Assembly (NCBI GenBank): GCA_014773175.1
Contig: VXCM01002004.1
Span: forward strand, 269,255 to 333,254
DNA from: Lucifuga dentata
Lineage: Eukaryota > Chordata > Actinopteri > Ophidiiformes > Bythitidae
DNA length: 64,000 nucleotides
Direction: 5' to 3'
Part shown: one piece after another, positions 60,438-64,000 of the stretch
Layout of the letters: each line of letters opens with the position of its first letter
Position numbering within the stretch: the first letter of the stretch is position 1
Made by a program: the position numbers and the translations under genes
Notes under the pieces: model-generated
Told to the model about the DNA's origin: nothing
The model's database searches: none
The model's input: the letters and a program-made list of their open reading frames with translations, nothing else

Positions 60438-61070
60438 AATCTGTTTCTGTTTTCCTGATGATGTGCGCAACTCGTACCAGACCCATTGAATCTAATCAAA
60501 GCTGCAACAGGCTGTTTAGACAAGATACACCAAATAACTGGAAACAAAAGATAAGAGCTAGTTAAAGAACACCAGATGCTGTTTGTTCATTGCACAACCT
60601 CTTTCACCACTCAAAACTATCAATGTTGGACACCAGCTGGTTTGGATATCCACGGCACAGGCTGTAAGTCTTAAAGCTTTATTTGATTTTGTCTGGTTGC
60701 TCAACTTCAACATGTAAAAGCAGTGCAGGAGGACAAATCAGGGGGAGGGGGAATTTTGTAAAGCAAGGAAACTATTCAGAATATCTAGTTTCACTCCTCA
60801 CAAGCATGTGTGTGTCGATCAGATTAGACAAAGGCCTTCAGGATTCAGACTGAGGACCTTGTCCGTCCTTCGAGATGGAGGAGCCTTCTTCTCTTTACAT
60901 GGGGGAAACAAGAGGGGTCAATTTTGGTCTGGTACTGTACTCCAAATAAAATCAGATTTGGCATGATTACAAAGGCAAAATAGTGGGTTTCCAGCAATAA
61001 TATATTTGGTTTCAATCAGTCAAACCTGCTTAAAGTTTTTTGTAAATCTTTGCCCTTTGCTCCCAGATTC

Positions 61071-61074
<4 letters not shown>

Positions 61075-61103
<29 letters not shown>
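61075..61103. repeat. (ATT)n microsatellite
   Basis: TTA trinucleotide tract of about 29 bp. Confidence 0.9.
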
Positions 61104-61105
<2 letters not shown>

Positions 61106-61291
61106 TTATTACTTACGTACATAGCCATTTCTACCCTTATAACTTAAACTTAACCATCTCTAACTCAATTTCAGTCTAAATTTGTTAGTGTAAATTTTGT
61201 GGTGGGGGGTGTTCTGATGCTGTGTTTGACAGACCTCGGAAGTCGAATTTTTCCCAGTTGGAAGCTCCAGCTTCCAACCTCAAACCGTCCT

Positions 61292-61426
61292 AGCCAACTG
61301 TAATCAAAAAAGCATAGCTGAACACCAATAAATACTGTAAAATTAATTAAACTTCGTANAGCCAACTGTAATCAAAAAAGCATAGCTGAACACCAATAAA
61401 TACTGTAAAATTAATTAAACTTCGTA
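61292..61426 (+). repeat. 67-bp duplication around N at 61359
   Basis: 61292-61358 and 61360-61426 appear identical. Confidence 0.9.
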
Positions 61427-61598
61427 ATAATTGTTAACTAAAGTAAAGTTAGGCTACAGCACTGTTTTGTTGTGTTGTTGTACAACGATATTAATCACAG
61501 TGGGTATTAAACTTTGTTCAGAGAAGTAATATTCTGAAATTATTTACACTTACGTATCAATGGCAAACAGTTATACAAAATAGATAGTTAATCTGGCA

Positions 61599-61733
61599 AT
61601 ATATTCTGACCTTTTTCTTTCAATTTCACGCAAGAAAAAATACTTTATTCATCTTTTAGCTGATCNATATATTCTGACCTTTTTCTTTCAATTTCACGCA
61701 AGAAAAAATACTTTATTCATCTTTTAGCTGATC
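61599..61733 (+). repeat. 67-bp duplication around N at 61666
   Basis: 61599-61665 and 61667-61733 appear identical. Confidence 0.9.
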
Positions 61734-63222
61734 ATTTCAATTCACAAAGCTTGCTTCCATGGGTGCTGCCATGTTGAGTGACGTCATACTCGGTAAGTTG
61801 GGGTAGATAATTTTGGTCCGAGTTTCCCAGCCGGAGCTCCGACTTCAACTTCAAATGCTGTTCCAACACATTTTTCCAAGTAAGAAGTCAGAAAAATCTG
61901 AGTTCCGAGGTCTGNTTTTTTTTTTTTTTTTTAATGCCTCTGTTTAGTATGGACTGGACTCCATTAAACAAAACGTGAGCTGCAGTGAGTATTCTGTCAT
62001 TTGCTCACAGCAATGTGTTCCAAAACAGTTTGAAGGCCTTTGAGGAAAAGCCAAAACCACTGTTGTCTGGAATATAAAGCCAGCTTTACACACACTCACA
62101 GTTTCTTTGACCAAGCAGCAGCAATTTCATGCCACAATGAATTCTCCTCCAACAGTGTCCAACTCACTCTTACCACAGTGACCCCCCATCCCTACACACA
62201 CTTAAATGCATCATTTCATATTCCTTTTCACCTGTTACACAGCAAAGATCAGATCCTTTATTTCCACACCAACACATCTTTCCTTCTCAGACTCTCTCCA
62301 TTCGCAAGTCGTATGCTCCCACTCAAGGATTTTCATTAAAACTTGTAATAACACTGACTGCAGCTTCTCAGTCTGTAGCTGTCTGATATGAAAGAAGTGT
62401 CGAGTACATTTCAGGCAGGAGTGAATCAAGCATAAGAAATAAAACTTGTGAGTGGCAAAGGACATCCTCTGCTTTGTCGACTCCACTTTCTTCAGTGCAG
62501 AGCCATCCAAACACATCACTATCATGGTGCTAGCCCACAGCCCACTCTGTGGCCCTCCCTAGGGATGCCACCAGAGAGACGCGGGCCTACTTCAAGTGCA
62601 ATTTCACTTCCACAAAAGCAGCAACAGCAAGAAAGAGAGAGCACTAGATCTTGTTTATAAATAAAGTCATCCATAAATGATGGAGGATGTGTAGTGTGCA
62701 AGGAGAGAGGGTGTGGGTGAGGGATGAGGTGAGCCTTTCTCCTGTATTCCCCCTTTTGCTCAGATGGATCGCAAACAGATGCTGAGAAGGCTTTGCTCCT
62801 GTTGAGGTCGGGCTGCGGGGACGGAGCGTGAGCTTTGGGAGCCAAATGAGGAGAACCAGTCAGCAGCTCCATTTGAAGTGGGCTGATCAAAGCTGGAGCT
62901 GTATCAGGTTCCAGTGGCGTCACCAGAGGCACCAGGAGAAAACACACGGTGCCACAGTTTCCTTGGGCGGATTTCTTGTCTGTCTGAATGACTGAATGAC
63001 AAAGGTGGAGAAGTACTCGAATCCTTCAGTACAAGCGGTATAACCACAGTGAGGAAAATACTTCATGAGAGCTAAGCCCTGCATTTGAAGTTTTAAATAA
63101 ATAAGTGTATATGTGGTCACAAGTATCTTAAGTTACTCAAGTATCCACAGTAAAAGTACACATTGTGAAGAAGAGTACAATTTATTTTTACTGTCAGGTG
63201 AAAACTTTGAATACAAAGTTTT

Positions 63223-63280
63223 CTTCCTTCTTTCCATCTTCAAGTATCTTTAAAGATACTTGAAGATGGAAAGAAGGAAG
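63223..63280. repeat. perfect 58-bp palindrome without spacer
   Basis: The left arm starts CTTCCTTCTTTCCATCTTCA and the centre is TATCTTTAAAGATA. The right arm is an exact reverse complement with zero loop. It grades into an AAGG-rich purine tract on the right. Confidence 0.95.
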
Positions 63281-63350
63281 GAAAAGAAGGAAAAAGAAGA
63301 AGGAAGGAGTCAAGGAAGGAAGAAAAGGAAAGAAAAGCAGGAAGGAAATA
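63262..63350. repeat. (GGAA)n/(GAAA)n purine tract
   Basis: Polypurine tract with imperfect AAGG and GAAA units, continuing from the palindrome. Confidence 0.85.
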
Positions 63351-64000
63351 AGTAAAGTAGGAATGTTAGCAATATTTTACCAGTTCATCCCAAATTCGGA
63401 ATGTAAGAAGTGAATCTGCAAAGCAGAAATGCATGGAATTAAAAGTATACTTGTACTTCATACAAATACAATATATGTTAAAGTGAAATTTAACATTTAA
63501 ATACATTAACACATAAAAACTAAAGGGGAAATTTAAAGAGAAATGAGTCTCTTTTTTGTCTTATTCACTAAATAAAAGCTTACAATGAAGTAAAGGCACA
63601 TGCTAAAGTCTGTGTCCTTGGAATGACTCCATTCACGATCGATCACTTCCTACTGCGTCAATGGATTCCTTTACATTGCGTCATAGATCACATTACTGCA
63701 GGTCAATGAAGACAGAGGTCGCAGATTTGGCACAATTAAAGCACACTTCCTCTGTCCCATCACAATACAAAACAATACAAAACAATGCATTATGGGATTG
63801 TTCCGTATGTGCACATAGTGACATTTGAAAATGAAGCTGAGATTTTCAGCATGACAAAGTGAAACGAGTGTTGTTGTAGTTTTAACAATGTGACACAGTT
63901 GCCATTTTGTATGTCTGCTTCCCTGAGGCCTGAGTGGGTCGGGTCCTATGGGTGCCAGTGACAAAGCTTACTCGCAACACAAAGCCTTGGGGGGGGGGGG

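Larger units (their letters stand above)
61230..61914. mobile_element. hAT-type element with CAGACCTCGGAA ends
   Basis: The left end CAGACCTCGGAAGTCGAATT and the right end, reversed, CAGACCTCGGAACTCAGATT are inverted repeats; GGAGCTCCGGCTGGGAAACT-type subterminal sequence recurs in both arms. An N directly follows the right end, hiding the target duplication. Two assembly duplications (around N at 61359 and 61666) inflate it; true length is about 550 bp. No transposase. Confidence 0.8.
52518..64000 (-). other. upstream rnd2 intron or flank, no coding exon found
   Basis: I searched the - strand reading of this stretch for the missing Rnd segments (P-loop GD.ECGKTALL and YVPTVFENY) and found neither. 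It may be a large 5' intron, with the first exons beyond the window. Contents: hAT-type elements (54806-55011 and 61230-61914), a dispersed repeat (58805-59175), microsatellites and a perfect palindrome at 63.2 kb. Confidence 0.5.

Noticed and set aside
62522..62947. 141-codon open frame on the - strand
   Set aside because: Low-complexity Pro/Ser/Cys composition, no family resemblance and no splice context. Likely chance in GC-richer DNA.
1..64000. CRISPR arrays, operons, bacterial-type promoters and prophage
   Set aside because: The tandem repeats are microsatellites, a satellite-like array and assembly duplications, with no repeat-spacer structure. The genes are intron-split vertebrate genes.
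1..64000. Endogenous retrovirus or LTR element
   Set aside because: No paired long terminal repeats, primer-binding site or gag/pol-like reading was seen.

Overview
The window is nuclear DNA of a bony fish, most likely a teleost, taken from a short-read draft assembly. Three things point to this: intron-split vertebrate genes with GT-AG splice sites, an AT-rich background full of (TG)n, (CA)n and (GA)n microsatellites, and many small fish-type DNA transposons (Tc1/mariner, hAT and TTAA-flanked families). Single N bases are scattered through it, and many are flanked by near-identical 50-76 bp direct copies.

Left end (1-about 7.6 kb, + strand): the 3' half of mrc2 (Endo180, the urokinase-receptor-associated collagen uptake receptor). 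Sixteen exons (714-5562) encode about 730 residues: the end of C-type lectin-like domain (CTLD) 4, CTLDs 5 to 8, one transmembrane helix and a short tail carrying the endocytic signal EKNILV. The upstream exons (signal peptide, ricin-type domain, fibronectin II, CTLD1-3 and most of CTLD4) lie before the window. The CTLD6-7 exon contains a 77-bp assembly duplication that breaks the frame; omitting it restores exact phase.

Middle (about 7.6-47.1 kb): roughly 40 kb with no gene that I can recognise. It holds microsatellites, hAT elements with perfect 8-bp target duplications (9.0, 9.3 and 24.5 kb), a TTAA-flanked family with long inverted ends (10.2, 34, 37.7, 42.9, 44.8 and 46.9 kb), a palindromic TA-flanked element (40.3 kb), a higher-order tandem repeat (19.2-19.9 kb), a nested repeat cluster (31.5-33.3 kb), a tRNA-Cys-like pseudogene (8.8 kb), and stretches of unique DNA.

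Right end (about 47.1-64 kb, - strand): rnd2, a Rho-family atypical GTPase. Its last three coding exons (52517-52408, 50462-50328, 48175-47906) encode the protein from the residue after switch II to a C-terminal CAAX box (CVLM). The first exons (P-loop, switch I) are not visible in the 11.5 kb up to the window edge.

The two genes are convergent, tail to tail, about 42 kb apart. They do not form a pathway; in human both lie on chromosome 17q, so the pairing probably reflects an old linkage block reshuffled in fish. I found no new multigene system. The most useful observations are the assembly signature, the transposon nesting with an empty-site paralogue, unusual splice donors in mrc2 and a perfect spacer-less palindrome at 63.2 kb.
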